From the NCBI GenBank assembly GCA_947457445.1, contig CANGVO010000001.1, forward strand, positions 1 to 30,835: a stretch of 30,835 nucleotides of DNA, in the 5' to 3' direction. The notes beneath the pieces were generated by a model. It saw only the letters and a program-made list of their open reading frames with translations. It made no database searches and was not told the origin of the DNA. The position numbers and the translations under genes are program-made. The stretch comes from Actinomycetota bacterium (GTDB lineage: Bacteria; Actinomycetota; Actinomycetes; Nanopelagicales; Nanopelagicaceae). Shown one piece after another: positions 8,784 to 17,678 of this stretch; positions within the stretch are counted from its first letter, which is position 1; each line of letters begins with the position of its first letter.

Positions 8784-8789
8784 AGTCTA
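8784..8789 (-). promoter_or_regulatory. Presumed -10 box of ileS
   Basis: On the minus strand TAGACT lies nine bases before the ileS ATG (8774). Initiation at the usual distance would give a leader of only zero to three bases. No Shine-Dalgarno sequence is present in the CT-rich stretch before the ATG. The leader is far too short for a T-box riboswitch of the kind that controls ileS in several other actinobacteria. Confidence 0.45.
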
Positions 8790-8799
8790 ATGCCCTCAT

Positions 8800-8825
8800 G
8801 AAGTTCTAATCGGCGCGCCAACTTC
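8800..8825. promoter_or_regulatory. Inverted repeat in the divergent ileS / zinc-finger gene promoter region
   Basis: GAAGTT (8800-8805) and AACTTC (8820-8825) form a six-base inverted repeat around a 14-base centre that itself contains the eight-base palindrome GGCGCGCC (8812-8819). It sits between the ileS -10 box and the downstream gene, where a divergent regulator could bind. It could also be chance. Confidence 0.25.
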
Positions 8826-8893
8826 GGCAATTTAATAGATTCGTGCGAGTGGCAAAGTTGGTAGTGCGCCAAAAAGAGCATAAGGTGCGCGGC

Positions 8894-9664
8894 GTGCCAG
8901 CAAAAAAGAAAGCCCCTGCCAAGAAGGTAGCCAAGAAAGCCCCTGCAAAAAAGGTGGCTAAGAAGGCGCCTGCGAAAAAGGTGGCTAAGAAAGCTCCGGC
9001 GAAAAAAGCGCCAGCAAAAAAGGCGGTTGCAAAGAAAGCGGTTGCTAAAAAAGCGCCAGTCAAAAAAGCACCTGGTCGTCCCTTTCCTTCAAAAGTTGGC
9101 AAGACAACTCTCACAGTTGATGAGAAATCTCAGACAGTTAGCGTTGCTACTGTCGTTGCTCCAGTTGCGGCGCCAATTGTTGAAGAGCGTCGCCTAGTAA
9201 TGCCCCCACCGCCACGCCCAACTAAGACCGGAAAGAAAGTTGCGCCACTTAAGCCGATTAAGGCAGCGCCTACTCCAGTTACAGCAAGTGATGGTGAAGC
9301 TCCATGGTCGGCTGCAGAATTGAAATCTATACGTGCAGAAATCGCTAAAGATTTGGCGCGTTTGCGTGAAGAACTCGCGCTTGTTGAAGCAGAAATGGAT
9401 GAGTTAATCGCAGAATCTGGTGAAGGCGCCGGAGACGATCAAGCCGATTCAGGAACAAAAACTTTTGAACGTGAACATGAGATGTCTCTAGTTATAAATG
9501 CGCGCGATATGGTTTTGCAGACCGAGCGCGCTCTTGATCGAATTGACAGTAAAACGTACGGAAGTTGCGAAGAGTGCGGCAATGCAATCGGCAAGGCGCG
9601 ACTACAAGTATTTCCAAGAGCTACTCTCTGCATGATCTGCAAGCAGAAGGAAGAGCGGCGCTAA
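8894..9664 (+). CDS. DksA/TraR-type C4 zinc-finger protein with a lysine-rich N-terminal tail
   Basis: The C-terminal domain is a DksA/TraR zinc finger with Cys pairs CEEC and CMIC (Cys225, 228, 246, 249 from this start). A coiled-coil-like segment precedes it (AELKSIRAEIAKDLARLREEL). Such proteins bind RNA polymerase through the secondary channel; DNA binding by the basic tail is inference. Residues 2 to about 60 are a histone H1-like Lys/Ala/Pro tract with nine-residue AKKVAKKAP repeats, then a proline-rich linker. GTG 8894 (reading (M)PAKKKAP) is preferred because AAGG lies eight bases upstream and the tail starts directly. The frame is open back to GTG 8843, where TTTAAT at 8831-8836 could support a longer leaderless form. 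lspA begins two bases after the stop. Confidence 0.85.
   Translation: MPAKKKAPAKKVAKKAPAKKVAKKAPAKKVAKKAPAKKAPAKKAVAKKAVAKKAPVKKAPGRPFPSKVGKTTLTVDEKSQTVSVATVVAPVAAPIVEERRLVMPPPPRPTKTGKKVAPLKPIKAAPTPVTASDGEAPWSAAELKSIRAEIAKDLARLREELALVEAEMDELIAESGEGAGDDQADSGTKTFEREHEMSLVINARDMVLQTERALDRIDSKTYGSCEECGNAIGKARLQVFPRATLCMICKQKEERR
8897..9070 (+). repeat. In-frame repeats coding for the lysine-rich tail
   Basis: A purine-rich tract encodes repeated PAKK and VAKK units. Three successive 27-base units read AKKVAKKAP, followed by shorter AKKAP and AKKAV units. The DNA copies differ at third positions, so the amino-acid pattern is more conserved than the DNA, which argues for selection on the protein rather than fresh slippage. 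Confidence 0.75.
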
Positions 9665-9665
9665 A

Positions 9666-10148
9666 GTGCGCCCCAGTTCAAATCTTTGGAAAAGGCTCTA
9701 CACGATTGCATGGGCAATTTGGCTTTTTGATTTTGCAACGAAAGTTTGGGCGCTCAATAATTTAAGCGCCTCCAACCCAACGAAAATTCTTGGTAACTTT
9801 CTGCAGCTCACTTTAATCAGAAATTCAGGAGCGGCATTTAGTCTTGCTCAAGGCGCAACGATCATATTCACTTGCTTCGCTATATCTGTTGTTGCAACCA
9901 TCGCATACTTTGCGCCACGCATCACATCTAAGGGTTGGTCAATAGTTTTAGGTCTTGCCCTTGGGGGAATTCTTGGCAACCTAACCGATCGCATTTTTCG
10001 CACCCCGGGATATTTCACCGGCCATGTGATTGATTGGATAGAGCTAACCCATTGGCCGGTATTTAACTTGGCAGATACCGCTATTGTGGTTGCAGCAGGT
10101 ATCGCAGTAATCCTTTCTATTCGCAATATTTCACCGATGGGGGCTTAA
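9666..10148 (+). CDS. lspA: Lipoprotein signal peptidase LspA
   Basis: LspA is the aspartyl protease of the inner membrane that removes signal peptides from diacylglyceryl-modified prolipoproteins. The protein has 160 residues and four predicted membrane segments (about 10-28, 56-75, 83-108 and 132-152). The catalytic aspartates are visible as Asp108 in GNLTDRIF and Asp137 in FNLADTAI. RNSGAAFSL is another family block. The GTG start lies two bases after the preceding stop, so the gene is in the operon of the zinc-finger protein. Lgt, which acts just before LspA, is encoded at 25801. Confidence 0.95.
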   Translation: MRPSSNLWKRLYTIAWAIWLFDFATKVWALNNLSASNPTKILGNFLQLTLIRNSGAAFSLAQGATIIFTCFAISVVATIAYFAPRITSKGWSIVLGLALGGILGNLTDRIFRTPGYFTGHVIDWIELTHWPVFNLADTAIVVAAGIAVILSIRNISPMGA

Positions 10149-11087
10149 ATGTCACGCGAAGCGCGCACGTTAAGTGTTCCTGAAGGCGTAGCTGGAGAAA
10201 GAATTGATAGTGCGCTAACTCGAGTTCTTGGGCTATCTCGCACTTCAATAGTGCGCTTACTTGAAGATGGCGACATCACGACCGGTGGCCGCGCAATGGC
10301 CAAATCCGAGCGCGTAACTAATGGTCAAGTAATCGAAGTATTAATGCCAGAACCTCTAAATCAAGATCCAATTCCCTTGACTCCACTGGCTGGATTAACA
10401 GTTGTTTATGATGATGAAGATATTGTCGTAATTGATAAGCCAGTCGGGTGTGCAGCCCATCCCAGCCCAGGTTGGATGGGACCAACTGTTGTTGGCGCAC
10501 TTACTGCAGCCGGTTACACAATTTCGACATCAGGTCCTGCAGAAAGAGCCGGCATCGTTCACCGTCTTGATGTTGGAACTAGCGGCTTAATGATTGTCGC
10601 GAAAACTGACCGTGCATATACAACTTTAAAAGAAGCATTTCGCAACCACGAAGTCGAAAAAACTTATCATGCACTTGTGCAGGGCCATATGGACCCAGTT
10701 TCTGGAACGATTGATGCACCAATTGATCGCCATCCCAAGGAAGATCATCGCTTTGCAGTGGTTGCTACGGGTAAAGAGAGCATTACTCATTATGAAGTTA
10801 TCGAGTTTTATCGTTCTGTATCTCTTGTAAAAGTCGAATTAGAAACTGGACGTACTCATCAAATTCGAGTTCACTTCTCAGCGCTTAATCATCCGCTCGT
10901 CGGCGACACTACTTATGGCGCGGATCCAGTACTTGGAAAATCGTTAGCAATGTCTCGACCTTGGCTGCATGCGTTAGAGCTGCGCTTTAACCATCCCGTT
11001 ACGAAGCAACCGTTAGTTCTGAAGGCTCCCTATGCACCTGACCTTCAGGCTTGCCTGGCGTTGCTATCCGAAGCCGTTCTCCCTTAG
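10149..11087 (+). CDS. RluA-family 23S rRNA pseudouridine synthase, RluD-like
   Basis: This enzyme isomerises uridines in RNA to pseudouridine; RluD acts on helix 69 of 23S rRNA. An S4 RNA-binding domain covers about residues 15-70 (GERIDSALTRVLGLSRTSIV, ITTGGRAMAKSERV). The catalytic domain has the HRLDVGTSGL motif with Asp141 as nucleophile, and ETGRTHQIRVHFSAL near the C terminus. The 312-residue length is normal. It starts directly after the lspA stop, as in many bacteria where lspA and rluD are paired. The exact target uridine cannot be read from sequence, so no gene symbol is assigned. Confidence 0.93.
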   Translation: MSREARTLSVPEGVAGERIDSALTRVLGLSRTSIVRLLEDGDITTGGRAMAKSERVTNGQVIEVLMPEPLNQDPIPLTPLAGLTVVYDDEDIVVIDKPVGCAAHPSPGWMGPTVVGALTAAGYTISTSGPAERAGIVHRLDVGTSGLMIVAKTDRAYTTLKEAFRNHEVEKTYHALVQGHMDPVSGTIDAPIDRHPKEDHRFAVVATGKESITHYEVIEFYRSVSLVKVELETGRTHQIRVHFSALNHPLVGDTTYGADPVLGKSLAMSRPWLHALELRFNHPVTKQPLVLKAPYAPDLQACLALLSEAVLP

Positions 11088-11091
11088 CCAC

Positions 11092-11097
11092 TAACCT
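11092..11097 (+). promoter_or_regulatory. Presumed -10 box of dnaE
   Basis: TAACCT in the 19-base gap after rluD lies nine bases before the dnaE GTG at 11107. Initiation at the usual distance would give a leader of zero to three bases. No Shine-Dalgarno sequence is visible. The spacing matches ileS and is three bases longer than at sepF, hisD, trpB and the VIT gene. Confidence 0.4.
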
Positions 11098-11106
11098 TGT
11101 GCAACT

Positions 11107-14100
11107 GTGACGACTGAAAACCCAACACCTGCTGCGAATAAACGCGACTCTTTCGTACACCTGCATGTTCACACCGAGTACTCAATGCTTGATGGTGCCG
11201 CTCGAGTCGGAGACCTTGTAGAAGAAGTCGCTCGATTAGAAATGCCAGCGATTGCAATGACCGATCACGGAAATGTTTTTGGCGCTTTCGATTTTTACAA
11301 ACAAGCAACCAAGGCCGGCGTAAAGCCAATTATTGGTATCGAAGCTTACGTCGCACCCGAATCACGCCATGATAAAAAACGAGTGCAATGGGCAGACGGT
11401 GGGGAAGATGATGTTTCAGGAGGTGGCGCATATACACATATGACGATCTTGGCTGAAAATAACCACGGTTTAGCAAATCTTTTTCGTTTATCTTCGTTGG
11501 CATCCCTTGAAGGTTATTACTACAAACCTCGCATGGATCGCGAACTACTTTCTAAATATGCCGATGGTTTAATTGCAACCACCGGATGTCCTGGTGGAGA
11601 AATTCAAACTCGCCTGCGCATGGGAAATTACAAAGAAGCGATGCGCGCAGCTAGTGATTACCGAGATATTTTCGGGGCCAACAACTTCTTCCTCGAATTG
11701 ATGGATCATGGAATATCTATCGAAACCCGAGTAAAGGAAGATCTTTTAAAGCTCGGACGTGAATTGAAATTGCCGATGCTTGCCACCAATGATCTTCACT
11801 ACACACGCCATGAAGATGCCCCCGCGCACGAAGCGCTGCTCTGCGTCCAGTCTGGCTCAACTCTGGCCGATCCAAAGCGATTTAAATTCGATAACGATGA
11901 GTTCTATCTCAAGACGCCTGCACAAATGCGCGAACTATTTAAAGATACTCCCGAGGCTTGCGATAACACGCTACTTATCGCCGAAAGATGCAATGTGAAA
12001 TTGCGCGAAGGTGAAAACTTAATGCCGGCATTCGCGGTACCAAAGGGAGAGACCGAAGATAGTTGGCTTCGTAAAGAATCTGAACGGGGCCTTATCAATC
12101 GTTTCGGAGATAAAGTTTCCCCAACGCACATTGATCGACTTAATTACGAACTAGATGTCATGGAAAAGATGGGTTTTCCTGGTTACTTCCTCGTGGTTGC
12201 AGATTTAGTTTGGCACGCTAAAAAGGTAGGAATTCGAGTAGGACCTGGCCGTGGATCTGCTGCAGGCTCTTTAGTTGCTTACGCACTTGGAATAACTGGA
12301 CTTGATCCAATTGAACATGGTTTACTTTTTGAAAGATTCTTAAATCCAGAGCGTATTTCGATGCCAGATATCGATCTTGACTTTGATGAACGTCGCCGCG
12401 GTGAAATGATTCGTTACGCAACAGAGAAATATGGTGAAGACCGCGTCGCTCAGATCATCACTTACGGAACAATTAAATCAAAACAATCAATCAAAGATGC
12501 AACCCGAGTCCTTGGTTACCCATATGTAATTGGTGAGAAGTTAACGAAGGCCCTGCCACCTTCTGTGATGGGGAAAGATATTTCTTTATCAGGTGTGTTT
12601 GATCCTTCTGATTCACGTCACGGAGAAGCAGGTGAATTTCGTGAGCTTTATCAAAGCGATCCTGATTCTAAAAAAGTTGTCGACCTTGCAAGGGGCCTTG
12701 AAGGGCTAAAGCGTCAATGGGGTGTTCATGCTGCTGGAGTAATTCTCTCGCGTGAGCCTTTACTTGATGTAATACCAATTCATCGCCGCGAAGCAGACGG
12801 TGCGATCATCACGCAGTTCGATATGGGTGCTTGTGAATCAACAGGTCTACTTAAGATGGATTTCCTAGGTTTACGAAATCTTTCGGTTCTAGATGATGCG
12901 CTTCTAAATATTAAAGAGAATAAAGGAATTGACATAGTTCTTGAAGATTTGCCACTTCACGATCAAAAAACTTTCGAACTCTTATCTCGAGGCGACACTC
13001 TTGGAGTATTCCAACTCGACGGTGGACCAATGCGTTCACTACTACGCAGCATGGCCCCAGATTCTTTTGCTGATATTTCAGCGGTGATCGCCCTTTATCG
13101 CCCAGGTCCTATGGGAGAAAATGCGCACAACAACTATGCCGATCGTAAGAATGGTCGCAAACCCGTAGAACCAATTCACCCAGAGTTATCGCAACCTTTG
13201 CAAGAAATATTGGGGGATACCTACGGATTAATTGTTTACCAAGAACAAGTTATGGCGATCGCCCAAAAAGTTGCTGGTTTCTCACTTGGCCGTGCAGATC
13301 TTTTGCGTAAGGCGATGGGTAAGAAAAATAAGGAAATTCTCGATAAAGAGTATGTGCCTTTTGAAGCGGGAATGAAGGAAAACGGTTTCTCAACAGCTGC
13401 CATTAAACGCCTATGGGATGTTTTGATTCCGTTCTCCGACTACGCATTTAACCGTGCCCACAGCGCGGGTTATGGAGTGGTCTCTTTTTGGACCGGATAT
13501 TTAAAGGCCAATTACCCAACCGAGTATATGGCTGCACTTCTAACAAGTGTTCGCGATGATAAAGATAAGTCAGCGCTATACCTGTCCGAATGTCGACGCA
13601 TGGGAATCAAAGTTTTGCCACCGGATGTAAATGAATCTAACGCCGAATACACACCACGAGGTAACGACATTCGCTTCGGTCTGGCCGCAATCCGAAATGT
13701 TGGCGAAGGCGTTGTTGCTTCAATTAAAAGTGCCCGTGAAACCAAGGGCCCTTTTTCTTCTTTCGGAGATTTCCTAGCTAAGGTCGATGCGCAGGTATGC
13801 AATAAAAAGACGATCGAATCGCTCATCAAAGGTGGTGCTTTCGATTCGCTACAACATCCCCGTAAAGCACTGATGACAATTCATTTAGAAGCGATCGATT
13901 CGGTAATCGAAACCAAACGTGCTGAAGCGATCGGTCAATTTGATCTCTTCGGTGGTGAGTCAATGACTCAGGTAGCGGGTCTCGATATTGAAATTCCAAC
14001 CTTCGAGTGGGACAAGGCGACTCTGTTAAGTTTCGAACGTGAAATGTTAGGACTTTATGTTTCTGATCACCCACTTCTGGGCGTCGAACATATTCTGCGT

Positions 14101-14640
14101 TCCAATACCGATATGTCAATCAGCGCTCTCTTAGCTGATGACAACACACCTGATGGAATGGTGACTCTTGGCGGACTAATCACTGGAGTACAAAGAAAAG
14201 TTTCGCGACAGGGTTCTTCTTGGGCAATTGTTAGCCTAGAAGATCTTGAAGGCGCAATTGAAGTGCTTTTCTTTTCAAATACATACAATCAATATGCCTT
14301 AACTCTGATTGAAGACCGAGTCGTAACTGTGCGCGGGCGCTTTGATCGTCGAGACGAGCAAGTTCGTTTTACCGCCATGGAAATGAAATCTCTTGATGTT
14401 TCAACTGGTCCGGTTGGACCGTTACTAATTTCCCTTCCTGTTTCACAGTGCACCCCACCCATTGTTGATCGCATGAAAGAAATTTTGCGTTCACATCCAG
14501 GAAAACGCGAAGTTCATATGCAGATCGATGATCAAGGAACTCTGACGACTATGAAGATTGACGCCTTGGTTACTGCATCCCCTAGCCTGAGCGCTGATCT
14601 CAAATCTATTCTGGGACCGGATTGTTTGATTCGAATTTAA
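11107..14640 (+). CDS. dnaE: DNA polymerase III alpha subunit DnaE
   Basis: This is the replicative polymerase catalytic subunit; 1177 residues is the usual actinobacterial DnaE1 length. The N-terminal PHP domain opens with FVHLHVHTEYSMLDGAAR (about 16-33) and also has MTDHGNVFG and TNDLHYTR, keeping the histidine-rich metal ligands of a proofreading-competent PHP domain. Palm motifs include GPGRGSAAGSLVAYALGIT, catalytic aspartates in MPDIDLDFDE (about 419-428), and KMDFLGLRNL near 583. The region NRAHSAGYG leads to helix-hairpin-helix elements and an OB fold near the C terminus (LGGLITGVQRKVSRQGSSWA). The GTG start is the first in-frame start before the PHP domain. Confidence 0.97.
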   Translation: MTTENPTPAANKRDSFVHLHVHTEYSMLDGAARVGDLVEEVARLEMPAIAMTDHGNVFGAFDFYKQATKAGVKPIIGIEAYVAPESRHDKKRVQWADGGEDDVSGGGAYTHMTILAENNHGLANLFRLSSLASLEGYYYKPRMDRELLSKYADGLIATTGCPGGEIQTRLRMGNYKEAMRAASDYRDIFGANNFFLELMDHGISIETRVKEDLLKLGRELKLPMLATNDLHYTRHEDAPAHEALLCVQSGSTLADPKRFKFDNDEFYLKTPAQMRELFKDTPEACDNTLLIAERCNVKLREGENLMPAFAVPKGETEDSWLRKESERGLINRFGDKVSPTHIDRLNYELDVMEKMGFPGYFLVVADLVWHAKKVGIRVGPGRGSAAGSLVAYALGITGLDPIEHGLLFERFLNPERISMPDIDLDFDERRRGEMIRYATEKYGEDRVAQIITYGTIKSKQSIKDATRVLGYPYVIGEKLTKALPPSVMGKDISLSGVFDPSDSRHGEAGEFRELYQSDPDSKKVVDLARGLEGLKRQWGVHAAGVILSREPLLDVIPIHRREADGAIITQFDMGACESTGLLKMDFLGLRNLSVLDDALLNIKENKGIDIVLEDLPLHDQKTFELLSRGDTLGVFQLDGGPMRSLLRSMAPDSFADISAVIALYRPGPMGENAHNNYADRKNGRKPVEPIHPELSQPLQEILGDTYGLIVYQEQVMAIAQKVAGFSLGRADLLRKAMGKKNKEILDKEYVPFEAGMKENGFSTAAIKRLWDVLIPFSDYAFNRAHSAGYGVVSFWTGYLKANYPTEYMAALLTSVRDDKDKSALYLSECRRMGIKVLPPDVNESNAEYTPRGNDIRFGLAAIRNVGEGVVASIKSARETKGPFSSFGDFLAKVDAQVCNKKTIESLIKGGAFDSLQHPRKALMTIHLEAIDSVIETKRAEAIGQFDLFGGESMTQVAGLDIEIPTFEWDKATLLSFEREMLGLYVSDHPLLGVEHILRSNTDMSISALLADDNTPDGMVTLGGLITGVQRKVSRQGSSWAIVSLEDLEGAIEVLFFSNTYNQYALTLIEDRVVTVRGRFDRRDEQVRFTAMEMKSLDVSTGPVGPLLISLPVSQCTPPIVDRMKEILRSHPGKREVHMQIDDQGTLTTMKIDALVTASPSLSADLKSILGPDCLIRI

Positions 14641-14649
14641 ATGCGGCAC

Positions 14650-14665
14650 TTGGCTAAGAGGCCAA
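14650..14665. promoter_or_regulatory. Dyad overlapping the hisD promoter region
   Basis: TTGGC (14650-14654), six bases, GCCAA (14661-14665) forms a perfect five-base inverted repeat in the 41-base gap between dnaE and hisD. It ends four bases before the TAGACT -10 box and covers the -35 zone. It could be an operator for the his operon or a small hairpin ending the dnaE transcript, but no T run follows. Confidence 0.3.
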
Positions 14666-14669
14666 CCGT

Positions 14670-14681
14670 TAGACTTACCCC
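14670..14681 (+). promoter_or_regulatory. Presumed leaderless promoter of the his operon
   Basis: TAGACT (14670-14675) is followed by six bases (TACCCC) and the hisD ATG at 14682, so transcription should begin at the start codon. No ribosome site is present. The absence of a leader excludes a classical his attenuator or a T-box at this gene. Confidence 0.58.
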
Positions 14682-15989
14682 ATGATTCGTACGCTTGATC
14701 TGCGCGGTAAAAGCCTTTCCAAAGCCGGCTATCAGCGTGCTATTCCACGTGCAAACTTAGATATTGCGACTGCCATGATTGCGGTCGAACCGATTTTAAA
14801 TCGCGTCAAGAACGGAAATGAAGCTGAACTAATTAAATTAGCGCAAGAGTTCGATGGCGTAACTCCACCCGCAATTAAGGTTCCTCAAGAATCGTTAGAT
14901 AAGGCGCTAACTGAATTAGACCCAGCGGTGCGCAAGGCGCTTGAAGTTTCAATAGTAAGAATTCGAAAGGTTCATTCCGATCAAATTCGAGAAGAAAAAA
15001 TCACGAAGGTCGCCGATGGTGGCGAAGTTACTGAACGTTGGATTCCGGTCGATCGAGTTGGACTATATGTCCCAGGTGGGCGCGCGGTTTATCCAAGTAG
15101 CGTTTTAATGAATGTGATTCCAGCGCAAATTGCAAAAGTGTCTAGTATCGCTGTGGCATCACCACCACAAAAGGAGTTTGGCGGACTTCCACACCCAACG
15201 ATATTGGCAGCGTGTTCACTTCTTGGAATTACAGAGGTTTACGCGGTCGGGGGAGCTCAAGCAATCGCACTCTTCGCCTACGGCATGGAAGGTTTATCTG
15301 AAAAATGTGATCTCGTAACTGGTCCTGGCAATATTTATGTTGCCGCCGCAAAACGTGCACTCCGGGGCGTTATTGGAATTGATTCCGAAGCAGGACCAAC
15401 TGAAATTGCAATCTTGGCAGATGACAGCGCCATCGCTTCTGATGTTGCAGCAGATCTAATCAGTCAGGCCGAACACGATGTCATTGCAGCAGCGGTTTTA
15501 GTAACAGATTCACCCGAGCTTGCTGAATCGGTTATTTCTGAACTAGAAGTGCGCACTGCTAAAACGAAGCATTCTGATCGAATTCGCGAAGCGTTATCTG
15601 GAATTCAATCAGCAATTGTTCTGGTTGACTCAATCGCGCAGGGACTTGATGTAGTAAACGCATATGCGGCTGAACATTTAGAAATCCAAACCAAGAACGC
15701 AGCAACTGACGCACTGAAGATTCGAAATGCCGGCGCAGTATTTATCGGCCGATTTTCACCTGTATCACTTGGTGATTACTCGGCGGGTTCAAACCACGTT
15801 CTACCAACCGGAGGATGTGCCTGTCATAGCAGCGGTTTATCTGTTCAGACTTTCTTGCGCGGGCTTCACTACATCGAATACTCAAAGCAGGCTTTTGCAG
15901 ATATTGCACAAACGGTAATAACACTTGCAAACTCAGAGGATTTACCCGCACACGGAGAAGCGATGTCTGCCCGATTGGAAAATTTATGA
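14682..15989 (+). CDS. hisD: Histidinol dehydrogenase HisD
   Basis: HisD performs the last two steps of histidine synthesis, oxidising L-histidinol to L-histidine with NAD and a zinc ion. The 435 residues cover the family blocks [59 protein letters not shown], the zinc-site block [17 protein letters not shown], and [17 protein letters not shown] followed by [15 protein letters not shown]. It is the first gene of the his-trp block. Its last bases overlap hisC (ATGA). Confidence 0.97.
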   Translation: MIRTLDLRGKSLSKAGYQRAIPRANLDIATAMIAVEPILNRVKNGNEAELIKLAQEFDGVTPPAIKVPQESLDKALTELDPAVRKALEVSIVRIRKVHSDQIREEKITKVADGGEVTERWIPVDRVGLYVPGGRAVYPSSVLMNVIPAQIAKVSSIAVASPPQKEFGGLPHPTILAACSLLGITEVYAVGGAQAIALFAYGMEGLSEKCDLVTGPGNIYVAAAKRALRGVIGIDSEAGPTEIAILADDSAIASDVAADLISQAEHDVIAAAVLVTDSPELAESVISELEVRTAKTKHSDRIREALSGIQSAIVLVDSIAQGLDVVNAYAAEHLEIQTKNAATDALKIRNAGAVFIGRFSPVSLGDYSAGSNHVLPTGGCACHSSGLSVQTFLRGLHYIEYSKQAFADIAQTVITLANSEDLPAHGEAMSARLENL

Positions 15990-17095
15990 GTGAAGTAAAT
16001 TGGCCACTCTGGATGCCACTTCGTGAAGACCTCAAACCTCTATCACCGTATGGCGCACCACAAGTTCCGGCACAAGCGACCTTAAATACCAATGAGAATC
16101 CGTATCCTCTTTCACCTGAAATTGCTCAGGCTATTGCCGATCGCGTTCACAGAGTCGCCGGTAATTTAAATCGATATCCGGACCGAGATGCCATCGCATT
16201 GCGAAGCGCGCTTGCTAATTTTATTAATTCCTTATCTGGCACAGAATTCTCAGCTGACAATATTTGGGCTGCCAATGGCAGTAATGAAATTATTCAATCC
16301 TTATTCATGGCATTTGGGCACCGACCTGCCCTTGGATTCACACCTTCTTATTCCATGCACCCACTAATCGCCAAGGTGATTGGAACTCAATGGATTGATG
16401 GCGGACGTCGTGCAGATTTTTCTTTAGATATAGCAAAAGCAAAATCTGAGATCGCAACCGCTAAACCTGCTTTAACATTTGTAACTACGCCAAATAATCC
16501 GACGGGATCAACTGTAACTCTGGCCGAAATAGAAGATTTAGTTAGCGCCACGGCGCAAGTCAATGGCCTCTTGATCGTGGATGAGGCCTATGCCGAGTTT
16601 TCGGATCAGCCGTCTGCAGTGACCTTGCTTGCCAAGCACTCTAATTTGATTGTGATTCGCACAATGAGTAAAGCATTCGCTTTTGCGGGTGCGCGTTTAG
16701 GTTATATGGTTTCAAACGTAGAACTAGTCTCTGCGATGTTTCTTGTTCGCCTGCCTTATCACTTGAGTACTTTGACTCAGGCAGCCGCAGAAGTGGCACT
16801 GGAATTTCAAAGCGAACTTTTGGGAAATGTTTCTACTCTCATTCAAGCGCGTAAGTCGGTTGTCTCAGAACTTGAAAAGATGGGGTTGCAAGTTGTTCCA
16901 AGCCAAGCCAATTTCATTATCTTCTCTGGATTCCCTATGCCGCCCGCGCAACTATGGCGCCAGTTGCTAGATCGCGGAGTTCTGATCAGAGATGTGGGAT
17001 TATTGGCTCACTTACGTGTAACCATTGGCAATGAAGCCGAGAACTCAAAGTTTATAAAAGCCCTGCAGGACATTCTGATCGGAGAAGGCCAATGA
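15986..17095 (+). CDS. hisC: Histidinol-phosphate aminotransferase HisC
   Basis: HisC is a PLP-dependent fold-type I aminotransferase converting imidazole acetol phosphate to histidinol phosphate with glutamate as donor. The 369-residue length is normal. Visible motifs are [41 protein letters not shown], and the PLP lysine Lys229 in [15 protein letters not shown]. It overlaps both hisD and hisB by four bases (ATGA), so the three are translationally coupled. Confidence 0.96.
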   Translation: MSEVNWPLWMPLREDLKPLSPYGAPQVPAQATLNTNENPYPLSPEIAQAIADRVHRVAGNLNRYPDRDAIALRSALANFINSLSGTEFSADNIWAANGSNEIIQSLFMAFGHRPALGFTPSYSMHPLIAKVIGTQWIDGGRRADFSLDIAKAKSEIATAKPALTFVTTPNNPTGSTVTLAEIEDLVSATAQVNGLLIVDEAYAEFSDQPSAVTLLAKHSNLIVIRTMSKAFAFAGARLGYMVSNVELVSAMFLVRLPYHLSTLTQAAAEVALEFQSELLGNVSTLIQARKSVVSELEKMGLQVVPSQANFIIFSGFPMPPAQLWRQLLDRGVLIRDVGLLAHLRVTIGNEAENSKFIKALQDILIGEGQ

Positions 17096-17676
17096 GAACA
17101 GCTCGCGTCGAACGCAAGACTAAAGAATCCCATGTAATTGTGGAATTAAACCTAGATGGTGAAGGTGCAATTTCTGTAGATACTGGCGTTCCATTCTTTG
17201 ACCATATGCTCTCGCAACTTGGCAAACACTCTGGATTTAATCTAAAGGTGAAAACAACTGGCGATGTAGATGTCGACTCACATCACACAGTTGAAGATAC
17301 CTCGCTGGCTTTTGGTCAAGCGCTACGTGAGGCTCTCGGAGATAAAGTAGGTATCCGACGCTTTGGTGATGCCATGGTTCCACTTGATGAAGTTTTGGTT
17401 CAAGCTGCCGTAGATCTCTCGGGCCGCCCATATTTGGTACATCGCCAACCTGAAATCGTTGAATTAATCGGCACATTCGATACAACACTTGGAAAGCACA
17501 TTTGGGAATCTATTGTTGCCGAAGCCCGCATCGCACTTCATGTTCGCGTATTAGAAGGCAGAAATGCCCATCACGTGTTTGAGGCGCAATTCAAAGCAGT
17601 TGCTCGTGCACTTCGTGATGCAGTTTCATTAGACGGCGGAATCGCAGGAGTTCCTTCAACTAAAGGTTCGCTTTAA
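17092..17676 (+). CDS. hisB: Imidazoleglycerol-phosphate dehydratase HisB
   Basis: This manganese enzyme dehydrates imidazole glycerol phosphate. The 194 residues form the stand-alone dehydratase, without the phosphatase domain of the enterobacterial bifunctional HisB; a separate histidinol-phosphatase must be encoded elsewhere. Metal-binding histidine motifs are seen as [26 protein letters not shown] and [22 protein letters not shown] is a further family block. The start overlaps hisC by four bases. Confidence 0.97.
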   Translation: MRTARVERKTKESHVIVELNLDGEGAISVDTGVPFFDHMLSQLGKHSGFNLKVKTTGDVDVDSHHTVEDTSLAFGQALREALGDKVGIRRFGDAMVPLDEVLVQAAVDLSGRPYLVHRQPEIVELIGTFDTTLGKHIWESIVAEARIALHVRVLEGRNAHHVFEAQFKAVARALRDAVSLDGGIAGVPSTKGSL

Positions 17677-17678
17677 TA

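Noticed and set aside
8775..8893. T-box riboswitch before ileS, as found in other actinobacteria
   Set aside because: Only about 120 bases separate the divergent genes, the presumed -10 box is nine bases from the ileS start, and no T-box bulge or specifier stem is visible.
8806..9114. 102-residue minus-strand frame with repeated A-G-A-F-L-A-T-F-F units
   Set aside because: It is the antisense shadow of the lysine-rich repeat tract; its hydrophobic pattern is simply the complement of AAG/AAA/GCN codons.
14641..14681. Histidine attenuator or leader peptide before hisD
   Set aside because: The gap is 41 bases, with the -10 box six bases from the ATG; there is no room for a leader peptide and no run of His codons.
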